Origin: Halomonas daqiaonensis
Lineage (GTDB): Bacteria > Pseudomonadota > Gammaproteobacteria > Pseudomonadales > Halomonadaceae
Assembly: GCF_900109725.1 (NCBI RefSeq)
Contig: NZ_FOBC01000015.1
Coordinates: 26,273-90,272, forward strand
Length of the DNA stretch: 64,000 bases
Direction of reading: 5' to 3'
Shown here: positions 48,370 to 55,511 of the stretch, one piece after another
Numbering within the stretch: the stretch's first letter is position 1
How the letters are laid out: each line of letters begins with the position of its first letter
Program-made: the position numbers and the translations under genes
The notes under the pieces: generated by a model
Seen by the model: the letters and a program-made list of their open reading frames with translations, nothing else
Databases searched by the model: none
What the model was told of the DNA's origin: nothing

Positions 48370-48848
48370 GCGTCGCCGATCAGGCAGCAGGACTGCGTCA
48401 GTGGGCAGGCACTCAACATGCCCCTTCCCCTCGTCACGGAGAGGATGTCGACGATGCACGAGCCTGCAGAACGCTGGTGGTGGTGGGGTTACCGGGCCTT
48501 TCGCCATACCCGACCCAACGAGTCCTGGATCTGCTGGATCACTGGGCGGCGCAAGGACGACGCTGGGTAGGCTCATCTGCACAGTGGCGTGTCGCTCCTG
48601 TGGAGATCACCAGTCCGGACTTGCCCGTGCTGTTCGCGCAGCAGTCACGGTGGGCTCTCTGGGTGGATAGTGACCCGAACGCCTTCCGCCGGGCATTCAG
48701 GCAATTGACGCAACTCAAGGACCGAGAGGGCCCCACTCGACTGTTGGCCGTGCATTCGCCGGACATGCCCCGCAAGGGCCTATTGGAAAACCTGCAACAG
48801 GCGGCGTGGAGCTGCCTGGGTATCGAGCTGCTGGTGATGGTCAAATGA
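48366..48848 (+). CDS. Shrunken FlhG/FleN-like protein with FlhF-activator motif but no P-loop
   Basis: 160 residues from a GTG overlapping the flhF stop. Residues 5-11 read D-Q-A-A-G-L-R, the D-Q-A-x-x-L-R motif of the FlhG N-terminal helix known to stimulate FlhF GTPase. The rest looks like a trimmed MinD fold. R-T-L-V-V-V-G-L-P-G-L (~34-44) is where the P-loop should be, but the G-K-G-G-x-G-K-T lysines are gone. The C-terminal part (~90-157, with L-L-E-N-L-Q-Q-A and L-G-I-E-L-L) resembles the end of FlhG. About 120 residues of a normal ~280 are missing. I infer an FlhF partner without ATPase function; the fold match is by eye and weaker than the motif. Confidence 0.7.
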   Translation: MSVADQAAGLRQWAGTQHAPSPRHGEDVDDARACRTLVVVGLPGLSPYPTQRVLDLLDHWAAQGRRWVGSSAQWRVAPVEITSPDLPVLFAQQSRWALWVDSDPNAFRRAFRQLTQLKDREGPTRLLAVHSPDMPRKGLLENLQQAAWSCLGIELLVMVK

Positions 48849-49240
48849 AACGCAATGGATGGCATGCCCTGGCATTGCTCCTTGCCCTCGCCTGTGGAGA
48901 GCTGCAGGCCGCCGGCAGCTGGATCGCCAATGCGCCTGCGACCCAGGTCAGCCTGGCAGGCCGCGAAACGGCGTCTGAGCCCCTGAGGCCAGGCGGTGCA
49001 CAAGCCAGCAATCAAGCCATACACAGTGTCGTCTGGCGCTACCGGCTCCCCCGGGGAAGCGCACTGAACGTCAGGCTCTGCCACCCGGCGGGCTGTATCC
49101 CCCTACCGACCATGCATGGCACGACCCACGCACTGGCAGGGCTGCCAGCCGATGTGCCACTGGAATTCCGCTTCTCCCTGGCGGAGGGGCAACGCCCGGT
49201 GACGGTAGGTGAACTTCAGGTGATCGTGAACCATCGATAA
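48845..49240 (+). CDS. flhE: FlhE, periplasmic flagellar protein
   Basis: 131 residues with a signal peptide (M-K-R-N, hydrophobic core A-L-A-L-L-L-A-L-A, cleavage after Q-A-A near 21). The mature part matches enteric FlhE: V-V-W-R-Y-R-L-P, L-N-V-R-L-C-H-P-A-G-C and the terminal E-L-Q-V-I-V-N-H-R. FlhE is linked to preventing proton leakage through the export gate. ATG 48845 overlaps the previous stop; weak ribosome binding site. Confidence 0.9.
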   Translation: MKRNGWHALALLLALACGELQAAGSWIANAPATQVSLAGRETASEPLRPGGAQASNQAIHSVVWRYRLPRGSALNVRLCHPAGCIPLPTMHGTTHALAGLPADVPLEFRFSLAEGQRPVTVGELQVIVNHR

Positions 49241-49303
49241 AACCGAATCTGGCAACGCCACCCGGTAGAACGGTGGTATTGCCGACAGCTGTGAGGCACG
49301 AGG

Positions 49304-50008
49304 ATGTATACGGCACAAGGTAAGATCGATCAGGAAGCATTGCTGACAGAGTACCTGCCCATGGTGCGCCGTCAGGCACTCGCCCTCCAGGTGCGGCTGC
49401 CTGCCAGCATCGAGCTGAACGACCTGATACAGGCCGGCACCGTCGGGCTGCTGGAAGCCATGGGCCGATTCAACTCAGGCCAGGGGGCCAGCTTTGCGAC
49501 CTTCGCCAACCAGCGTATCCGCGGTGCCATGCTGGACGAGCTGCGCAGCCGGGACTGGCTGCCACGTAGCGTCCGGCGCAGTGCCAGGGCGGTTGACGAG
49601 GTCGTGCGCCGGTTGGAGCAGCAGCTGGGGCGTCCGCCCGAGGAGACGGAGATCGCAGGGGAGCTGGAGATGCCCCTGGCCGATTACCGACGCCTGCTGA
49701 GCGATACCAATAGTGGCCAGCTGTTGCCCTTCGAGGACCTGATGGCCGAAGGAGGGGAATCTCGGCTCGATAGCCGCGACCTGGAAAGCCCGTCCTCCCG
49801 ACTGCTCGACCAGGAGAAACGTGACCAGCTGGTTCAGGGCATTGAGGCACTGCCCGAGCGTGAGAAGCTGCTCATGGCCCTCTACTACCAGGAAGAGCTC
49901 AATTTGAAGGAGATCGGGGCGGTGATGGGCGTATCGGAGTCGCGGGTCTGCCAGCTGCACAGCCAGGCGGTCAGCCGCCTGCGGGCAAAGCTCAACGAAT
50001 CGGGCTGA
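49304..50008 (+). CDS. fliA: FliA, sigma-28 factor
   Basis: Flagellar sigma factor directing RNA polymerase to late promoters. It has 234 residues with region 2 (L-I-Q-A-G-T-V-G-L-L-E-A-M, F-A-T-F-A-N-Q-R-I-R-G-A-M-L-D-E-L-R-S), region 3 and region 4 (L-N-L-K-E-I-G-A-V-M-G-V-S-E-S-R-V-C-Q-L). GAGG precedes the ATG. Eight matching promoters are seen in this window, and its inhibitor FlgM is at 19488. Confidence 0.97.
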   Translation: MYTAQGKIDQEALLTEYLPMVRRQALALQVRLPASIELNDLIQAGTVGLLEAMGRFNSGQGASFATFANQRIRGAMLDELRSRDWLPRSVRRSARAVDEVVRRLEQQLGRPPEETEIAGELEMPLADYRRLLSDTNSGQLLPFEDLMAEGGESRLDSRDLESPSSRLLDQEKRDQLVQGIEALPEREKLLMALYYQEELNLKEIGAVMGVSESRVCQLHSQAVSRLRAKLNESG

Positions 50009-50043
50009 TCCCCCTCAGGGGCTCGAAAGCTTCGCCTGGCGGC

Positions 50044-51234
50044 CTATAAACGCCCCATCAGGGTGGCAGTCTTGTCCAGAGCATCGAGATAGCATTCCTG
50101 CAGCCGCTCGGCAGTATGTTCAGGCGTGGTTTCCCCCAGCTGCTGCTCATGTTCCTCGCAGATGGCCAGAATGGCCCCCAGGTGGCCCTCATGATGCTCA
50201 AGGGCCCGAATGATGCCATCGTCGAGAGGCACTTGAGCCAGCAGGGTGTCCTGGTCCTCATCCAGCAGGGCTGCCATCATCGAAAACAGACCCGTGGTGA
50301 AGGCATCTTCCGGGTCAATATTGGGGAAGGGCTCGGCCAGGTTCTGGCACATGAAGGCCCGGATCAACGCCAGCCTCACCGTGATGTGCGATGATGGCAT
50401 GTTGCTGGCCAACGACATCGTCATGACCAGTCTGCGAAGCTCGTTGAGACCGATCACCTGTATCGCGCGCCGCAGATCGGACTGCAGCTGACTCTGGCCG
50501 AAATAGCTCGAGTTGGCACGACGCAGGATCGCCACATGCAGATGCGGCATCTGGAGCAGAAGGTCATGAAGACGGTGAAGGTCGGCATCCTCACGATAGA
50601 GCTCGTTGATGAGCCTCAGCTGGGCGGCTCGATTGCCGTGGCGTCCCCGCGGCTTGGTAGCATGATAGTGGGGCTGTGAGAGATAGTGGCCATTGATGTA
50701 GTCACAGCCGACCGCAAGACATTGCTCGAGCGTTTCGTGGTCGTGGATGTGCTCTGCCAGCAATCGATGCCCCTTCGCCTTGAGGGTCTTCAGTCGCTCG
50801 ATCTCGAGGGGGCGCGAGGCATCGATCTCTATGATGTCGGCGAGGACCTGCAGGCCGGGCCCCATAGCCTGGTAGGTGGAATCGGGCACGGCGATGCGGT
50901 ATTTCCGCTCGCGGATCTTGCTCAGGCTGTCTGCCAGCTCCGGCGTGATCTCGAGGTCCCGAGGCAAGCCGATGACCACCTGGCCGGGTGGCGTCGGCAG
51001 CAGATCGGACCGTACCAGCCACTCGGCGGGTAGCTCGATGAAAAGCTCCCGTGACTGCCGCTCCTCCAGTTCATACAGGACGGCACTCAGGGCCTTCGCC
51101 GTGCTGCTCAACGGATCATCATGATCGTTGTCGTGGTGCTGGTAGATGAGGCGGTCGGCCACATGATCATAGTCAGCGTCATGGATCGGATGCATTGCGA
51201 TGGTGAAGCTGTCCGTCACCCCTTGGCCTGTCAT
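50044..51234 (-). CDS. HDOD protein with degenerate EAL half (YuxH/CdgJ type)
   Basis: 396 residues. The first ~190 follow the EAL-like half of YuxH-type proteins (A-M-H-P-I-H-D-A-D-Y replaces the usual A-R-Q-P-I-F-D) without an E-A-L motif, so no c-di-GMP hydrolysis is expected. Residues ~200-390 form an HDOD domain (Q-M-P-H-L-H-V-A-I-L-R-R-A-N-S-S, then A-I-Q-V-I-G-L-N-E-L-R-R). Vibrio CdgJ, of this architecture, affects motility. AGGGAG lies 10 nt before the ATG. Divergent from the second stator operon, which suggests a role in choosing or regulating stators (inference). Confidence 0.85.
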   Translation of the reverse strand: MTGQGVTDSFTIAMHPIHDADYDHVADRLIYQHHDNDHDDPLSSTAKALSAVLYELEERQSRELFIELPAEWLVRSDLLPTPPGQVVIGLPRDLEITPELADSLSKIRERKYRIAVPDSTYQAMGPGLQVLADIIEIDASRPLEIERLKTLKAKGHRLLAEHIHDHETLEQCLAVGCDYINGHYLSQPHYHATKPRGRHGNRAAQLRLINELYREDADLHRLHDLLLQMPHLHVAILRRANSSYFGQSQLQSDLRRAIQVIGLNELRRLVMTMSLASNMPSSHITVRLALIRAFMCQNLAEPFPNIDPEDAFTTGLFSMMAALLDEDQDTLLAQVPLDDGIIRALEHHEGHLGAILAICEEHEQQLGETTPEHTAERLQECYLDALDKTATLMGRL

Positions 51235-51299
51235 GCTGTATCACTCCCTGCGATGTGTACCTGCTCTGGGGAGAGTGGCATGCCATCTCCGGCAGGTTT

Positions 51300-51322
51300 G
51301 GGTGATCTCAAGGGTATCACCC
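51300..51322. repeat. Inverted repeat between the HDOD gene and stator operon 2
   Basis: GGGTGAT (51300-51306) and ATCACCC (51316-51322), 9 nt apart, lie in the middle of the divergent gap, 37 nt before the sigma-28 site. It could be an operator for either gene; no known protein is matched. Confidence 0.4.
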
Positions 51323-51358
51323 TCTCCCACGACTGTCCGTGCCCTGCCGTCGCGAGAT

Positions 51359-51385
51359 TCAAGTATCCTGCACGATGTCCGATAA
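51359..51385 (+). promoter_or_regulatory. Sigma-28-like promoter of the second stator operon
   Basis: TCAAGTAT-N11-TCCGATAA, with 5/8 and 7/8 matches and exact spacing, 38 nt before the first stator gene. Places the second stator under FliA control with motAB. Confidence 0.78.
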
Positions 51386-51423
51386 CTCTGTATGCCCATG
51401 TCACCTACGGTCAGGAGCCGTGA

Positions 51424-52248
51424 ATGAACCCATCGACACTGATCGGAATACTGGCCAGCTGTGTGCTTCTCGCCAGTGTCCTGCTCTTCACTGCCGAATC
51501 CCCGCAAAGCTTCATCAACCTCCCGGGACTGGGCATCGTCGTTGCCGGCACGCTGGCAGCGACCTTCATCAGCTACCCCCTCAAGGAAGTCCTCCGGGTA
51601 GTGCGACTGGTCGCCATCGTCTTTCGACGCGAGAACGCCTATATCCGCGATGACATCAGGGAGCTCGTCGATCTATCCCGGCTATGGCTCAAGGGTGATG
51701 TGCGTGCGGTGGAAGCAGCCCTGGAGCATACCCGCAACCCTTTTCTGCGCACCGGCATCCAACTGGTGATTGCCAATACCAAGGAGGACGAGATCTTCGA
51801 CCTCCTGCGCTGGCGGATCTCCCGGCTCAAGGCGCGCGAACATGCAGAAGCCCAGATATTCCGGACCATGGCCACCTATGCGCCAGCCTTCGGGATGATC
51901 GGCACCCTGGTGGGCCTGGTGAACATGCTGGAGGTCATGGAGGCGGGTGATCTGCACGTGATCGGGCCACGCATGGCCGTTGCCCTGCTTACCACCTTCT
52001 ACGGCATCCTGCTGGCCAACCTGGTCTTCAAGCCGATCGCCGTGAAACTCGAACGTCGCACCGAGGAGCGCCTGATCGCCATGAACATGGTTCTCGAGGG
52101 CATCTCCCTGATCACCAAGCGTCGCCTGCCATCGTTCATCGAAGAGACCCTCAACTCCTTCGTCGCCAACTACCACGACGAGATCCGCGATCCGGAACCT
52201 CCCGCCGAACGTCGCAAAAACAACAACGAGAAAGGCCAGCATGCGTGA
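51424..52248 (+). CDS. Second stator subunit, PomA/MotC-type
   Basis: 274 residues with four membrane helices (~6-24, ~32-50, ~155-175, ~185-208). Unlike MotA at 27907 it has the phrase Y-A-P-A-F-G-M-I-G-T-L-V-G-L-V-N-M-L, shared by sodium-type PomA and by MotC of pseudomonads. The ion used cannot be decided from this alone; a sodium stator would suit a halophile. The C-terminal tail is charged. Overlaps its partner by eight bases. Confidence 0.92.
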   Translation: MNPSTLIGILASCVLLASVLLFTAESPQSFINLPGLGIVVAGTLAATFISYPLKEVLRVVRLVAIVFRRENAYIRDDIRELVDLSRLWLKGDVRAVEAALEHTRNPFLRTGIQLVIANTKEDEIFDLLRWRISRLKAREHAEAQIFRTMATYAPAFGMIGTLVGLVNMLEVMEAGDLHVIGPRMAVALLTTFYGILLANLVFKPIAVKLERRTEERLIAMNMVLEGISLITKRRLPSFIEETLNSFVANYHDEIRDPEPPAERRKNNNEKGQHA

Positions 52249-52924
52249 GCGTGACATCCAGCAGGTACTCAGTCCCCCTGGTCAGGGTGACGGAGACGGT
52301 GAAGGCTGGTTGATGAGTTACCTGGATGTCCTGACCCTGCTGATCACCCTCTTCGTTCTTCTCCTGTCGATGGCAGGCAATGGCCAGGCAACCAGCGGCA
52401 GCGATGCATCGGGATCGGTTTCTCCCACAGCCCGGCTGGCCGCCATCGCTATCCATACCGACGTCGGACCGATGGCCTCCGGCCTGAGGCCTCGTCACGA
52501 TGGCCTCCAACCCCGTTTCAAGGGACTGGAGATGGAGGGGGTCAGCGTGGCCGAGGGAGACAGAGGCATCACCCTGCGCATCGACAACAATCTGCTGTTT
52601 GCCAGTGGCCAGGCCAGCCTGACCTCGCGTGGGCGTAGTGTCCTGCAAGGCCTGGTGGAGACCCTTCAGACATTCGATGGACGAATCTCGGTCGAGGGGC
52701 ACACCGACAACGTGCCTATCTCCACGAGCCGTTTTCCCTCCAACTGGGAGCTATCCACCGGACGCGCGATCTCGGTACTGCGCTACCTCGATGAGGCCGG
52801 CTTGCCCGAGTCGGACCTGCGCGCCATTGGCTATGCCGATACGCAACCCCTGGAGAGCAACGACACCCGCGCTGGGCGTGCAGCAAATCGCCGGGTCGAG
52901 CTGCTGCTCACCCAGGATTCATGA
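52241..52924 (+). CDS. Second stator subunit, PomB/MotD-type
   Basis: 227 residues. The membrane segment G-W-L-M-S-Y-L-D-V-L-T-L-L-I-T-L-F-V-L-L-L-S (~22-43) holds the ion-binding Asp. A short plug/linker and an OmpA-like peptidoglycan-binding domain follow (V-E-G-H-T-D-N-V-P-I, N-W-E-L-S-T-G-R-A). It is shorter than MotB at 28776 (318). The stop is 50 nt from the convergent amidase gene, without an obvious terminator. Confidence 0.92.
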   Translation: MRERDIQQVLSPPGQGDGDGEGWLMSYLDVLTLLITLFVLLLSMAGNGQATSGSDASGSVSPTARLAAIAIHTDVGPMASGLRPRHDGLQPRFKGLEMEGVSVAEGDRGITLRIDNNLLFASGQASLTSRGRSVLQGLVETLQTFDGRISVEGHTDNVPISTSRFPSNWELSTGRAISVLRYLDEAGLPESDLRAIGYADTQPLESNDTRAGRAANRRVELLLTQDS

Positions 52925-52974
52925 AAATGAAGATATCAATAAGATCAGGTGCTCACTCACCGCACGGTTGGTAT

Positions 52975-54243
52975 TTAACTCGTTACCGCTACAAGCGTTC
53001 GCACAATCGACAAGAGTCGCTCGTCCTGCCAGCGATCGGCGATCAGTTGCACCCCCACCGGTAGTCCATCTTGTCCCTTGTTCAGCGGAAGGTTGATACA
53101 CGGCACTCCGAGCAGTGTCCAGGCACGGCAGTAGACCGGATCGCCGGTGGCTTCCAGCCCTTGCGGGGCAACGCCTGGAGCACTCTCCGCCAGTATCACG
53201 TCGACCTCGTCTACAAACACCTTCGACAACCCTTGTTTGCACTGCTCGGCCGCCAGAAGAGACGCCCGATAGTCGGCATAGGATATCGCCAAGCCCTGTT
53301 CGATCAGCTCGACCAGTTTGGTGCCCATATCCTTACCATGCAGTTGAAATTCACTGGCCAGCGACTGCGCGGCCTCATAGGCCAACACCGCTTGGTGATG
53401 GATGATGAGTTCGTCGTAACTGGCATCCAAGCGTAATGCAAACACCCTGGCGCCGGCCTGCTCCAGACGTCTCGCTGTGCTGGACAAGGCCTCGGCGACA
53501 TCGGAATCGAGCGGCCTGCCACCCGGTAGGTTACGCAGACCGACGCGGATGCCGCCAAGATCGGGCAGCGCCTCGATGGCGTCGGACCGGGTCAAGGCCG
53601 CGAAGGTCGTGCAGATATCCTCGATGTGTCTAGCAAACCAGCCCAGCGTATCCATCGAAGGAGCAAAGGCCTTGATGCCCGAGAAGGACACCGTATTGAC
53701 GGTGGGCTTGAAGCCAAAAACACCACAGTAACTTGCCGGACGAATGATACTTCCGGCTGTCTGCGTCCCCAAAGCGAGGGGCACCATCCCCGCCGCCACG
53801 GCGGCGGCCGAGCCACTGGACGAGCCGCCCGGAGTACGCGAGAGATCCTGCGGGTTGCGGGTCTTGCCGGGTGTGAAGTAGGCAAACTCGGTGGATACGG
53901 TCTTGCCCATCGGCATAGCGCCCTGACGCTTGAGCAAGGTAACCACAGCGGCATCCACGACGGCTCCCGGCGAAACGAGATAGCCACCGGTTCCCCAGGT
54001 AGTCGGCATCTCGACTGTATCAATGATGTCCTTGATGCCAACAGGCACGCCACACAGCAATTGCCCGGAACCCCGCAGGGTTGTGGTCGACATAGGCGGC
54101 ATGAGGTATTCCCAGGCCCTGACATCCGTTTCAAGCTTCTCGATCCGAGCCTGACAGGAATGCCACCAGGTCAGAACATCGCATTCGCCACGGGTAACTC
54201 GGGCCTGGAATGCGTCGATGGTGGCGTCGTCGAGCTCGGACAT
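52975..54243 (-). CDS. Amidase-signature family amidohydrolase
   Basis: 422 residues; hydrolyses an amide bond, substrate not known. The Ser-cisSer-Lys triad is visible: Lys ~71 in V-G-I-K-D, cis-Ser ~142 in G-G-S-S-S-G-S and nucleophile Ser ~165 in Q-T-A-G-S-I-I-R-P-A. Start set at ATG 54243 with AGGAG 7 nt upstream; the frame is open 17 codons further. It lies beside a broken GntR regulator and near a guanidino-compound operon, so a link to 4-guanidinobutyramide or a similar amide is possible but unproven. Confidence 0.88.
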   Translation of the reverse strand: MSELDDATIDAFQARVTRGECDVLTWWHSCQARIEKLETDVRAWEYLMPPMSTTTLRGSGQLLCGVPVGIKDIIDTVEMPTTWGTGGYLVSPGAVVDAAVVTLLKRQGAMPMGKTVSTEFAYFTPGKTRNPQDLSRTPGGSSSGSAAAVAAGMVPLALGTQTAGSIIRPASYCGVFGFKPTVNTVSFSGIKAFAPSMDTLGWFARHIEDICTTFAALTRSDAIEALPDLGGIRVGLRNLPGGRPLDSDVAEALSSTARRLEQAGARVFALRLDASYDELIIHHQAVLAYEAAQSLASEFQLHGKDMGTKLVELIEQGLAISYADYRASLLAAEQCKQGLSKVFVDEVDVILAESAPGVAPQGLEATGDPVYCRAWTLLGVPCINLPLNKGQDGLPVGVQLIADRWQDERLLSIVRTLVAVTS

Positions 54244-54311
54244 GCGTGCGCTCCTTTTACGCTGGAGGATCAGCTGATGCCGTGACCATGTCACGCCGAT
54301 ATCACGGGGCC

Positions 54312-54740
54312 GGGAGTTATTGTCAAATCCTGTGTATAGCCGGTCAGGCGGCAGTCCTGTCTGACTGATCGGTCAAGGGCTCGCCATCCTGGAACTGGAC
54401 GTTGTTCACGACCAGCTCCAGCTTGTTGAACACCTTGATCCGCTTCCAGCTCTTCTGGGCGCTCTGAAGCAGCTTGAAGACCATCGCCAGGGTCGTTGCC
54501 CGGGAGCCGCAGTTCCGGCTTCGCTTGCTCCGCAGGCGGACCGTGGCGAAGGTCGATTCGATCGGGTTGGTGGTGCGGATATGCACCCAGTGCTCTGCCG
54601 GGTAGTCATAGAACGCCAGCAGTTCCTCCCGATCCTTGGCCAGGCACTCCATCGCTCTGGGGTACTTGGCCTCGAAGCGTTTCACAGTGCGATCAAAGGC
54701 CTTATGCGCCTCGTCGCGGGTCTCGGCCATCCAGATCTCA
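54312..54740 (-). mobile_element. IS256-family insertion sequence remnant (3' end only)
   Basis: Contains the last ~130 codons of a mutator-type transposase and, beyond its stop, a sequence (from 54312, GGGAGTTATTGTCAAATCC) that looks like the terminal inverted repeat of IS256-type elements. The other end is absent: the similarity stops abruptly near 54740, where GntR-family coding sequence begins on the opposite strand. The element is therefore deleted and immobile. I could not identify a target-site duplication. Confidence 0.75.
54344..54739 (-). pseudogene. IS256-family transposase, C-terminal fragment
   Basis: About 131 residues (including E-I-W before the first Met at 54730) with the IS256/mutator signature H-I-R-T-T-N-P-I-E-S-T-F-A-T-V-R and K-R-S-R-N-C-G-S. 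Full transposases are ~400 residues with a D-D-E triad; the two Asp-bearing parts are missing, so it cannot be active. Confidence 0.88.
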
Positions 54741-54741
54741 T

Positions 54742-55338
54742 GGAGACTATCTACCCTCTGAAACCGAGCTGACTCAAAGCCTGGGAATCGGCAAGTCGAG
54801 CGTCCGCGAAGCCATCAAGATGCTCCAGGCGATCGGCATCGTGGAGGTGCGTCGTGGCCATGGCACTGTCATCCGGCGCGAACCGGGTGATCCACTGGTC
54901 GACCCGATGGCCTTCGGCATGATCCTGGCCCGCGGCATGACGCGCGACGTGCTCGAATTCCGGGCAATGTTCGAGCCCGCTTACACGCTTCAAGCGATGA
55001 CCAACGCCACCGATGAGGACCATCGGCGAATTCAGGAGGCCATTGACGACATGGCTACCGCGATAGCCAACGGCGAGCAGACATCTCGCCACGATGTCAA
55101 CTTTCATCGGGCGATCCTCCATGCCACCCACAACCCCATGACGATCCGCGTCGGTCAGACACTGTTGGAACTGATCGAGGCTGCGCTCGAAACGTCCATG
55201 CAGACACTGCCAGAAACCGCCCTCAACGATCACAAAGCTATCTACACTGCCTTCCAGGCGGATGATGCAGAGGGGGTAAGACGCGCAATTCAGCAAAGCG
55301 CGAAAAGCTGGGAAACCGACCTAACGTATCCGGATTGA
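54742..55338 (+). pseudogene. GntR/FadR-type regulator truncated at its 5' end by the IS remnant
   Basis: 198 codons remain. The sequence enters in the middle of the GntR winged helix at Y-L-P-S-E-T-E-L-T-Q-S-L-G-I-G-K-S-S-V-R-E-A and continues through a complete FCD ligand domain (V-N-F-H-R-A-I-L-H-A, D-H-K-A-I-Y). The first ~25 residues and the start codon are replaced by IS sequence read on its non-coding strand. The first in-frame Met after the junction (M-L-Q-A-I-G) lies after the recognition helix. Probably non-functional unless translated from an IS-internal start. It may once have controlled the amidase. Confidence 0.78.
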
Positions 55339-55511
55339 ATCCGTCGAGCTAATGAGATTGTCACCACTTGAGAATCAGAACCTCAAGACTTCTGTGTCTG
55401 GTAGAACCTGATTAACTTGAGACCGCCCACCCTCGCTTAAGCAGTATCAACAAGTCTGGCCGGGCTTATCCAGGTGCACCAATATGCGAAGCTCTTCGGT
55501 CAGCATAGGAT

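Noticed and set aside
48366..48848. Calling this gene a normal FlhG/FleN ATPase
   Set aside because: There is no G-K-G-G-x-G-K-T P-loop and the protein is far too short; only the activator motif and a partial fold resemblance support a relationship.
54496..54741. Start of the GntR-family frame inside the IS remnant
   Set aside because: These codons are the antisense of the transposase; they do not encode a winged-helix N-terminus, so the gene is called truncated.
55367..55387. Inverted repeat CTTGAG/CTCAAG between the GntR remnant and the aldehyde dehydrogenase
   Set aside because: A 6-bp stem with 9-nt loop and no T-run on either strand; expected by chance in a gap of this size.
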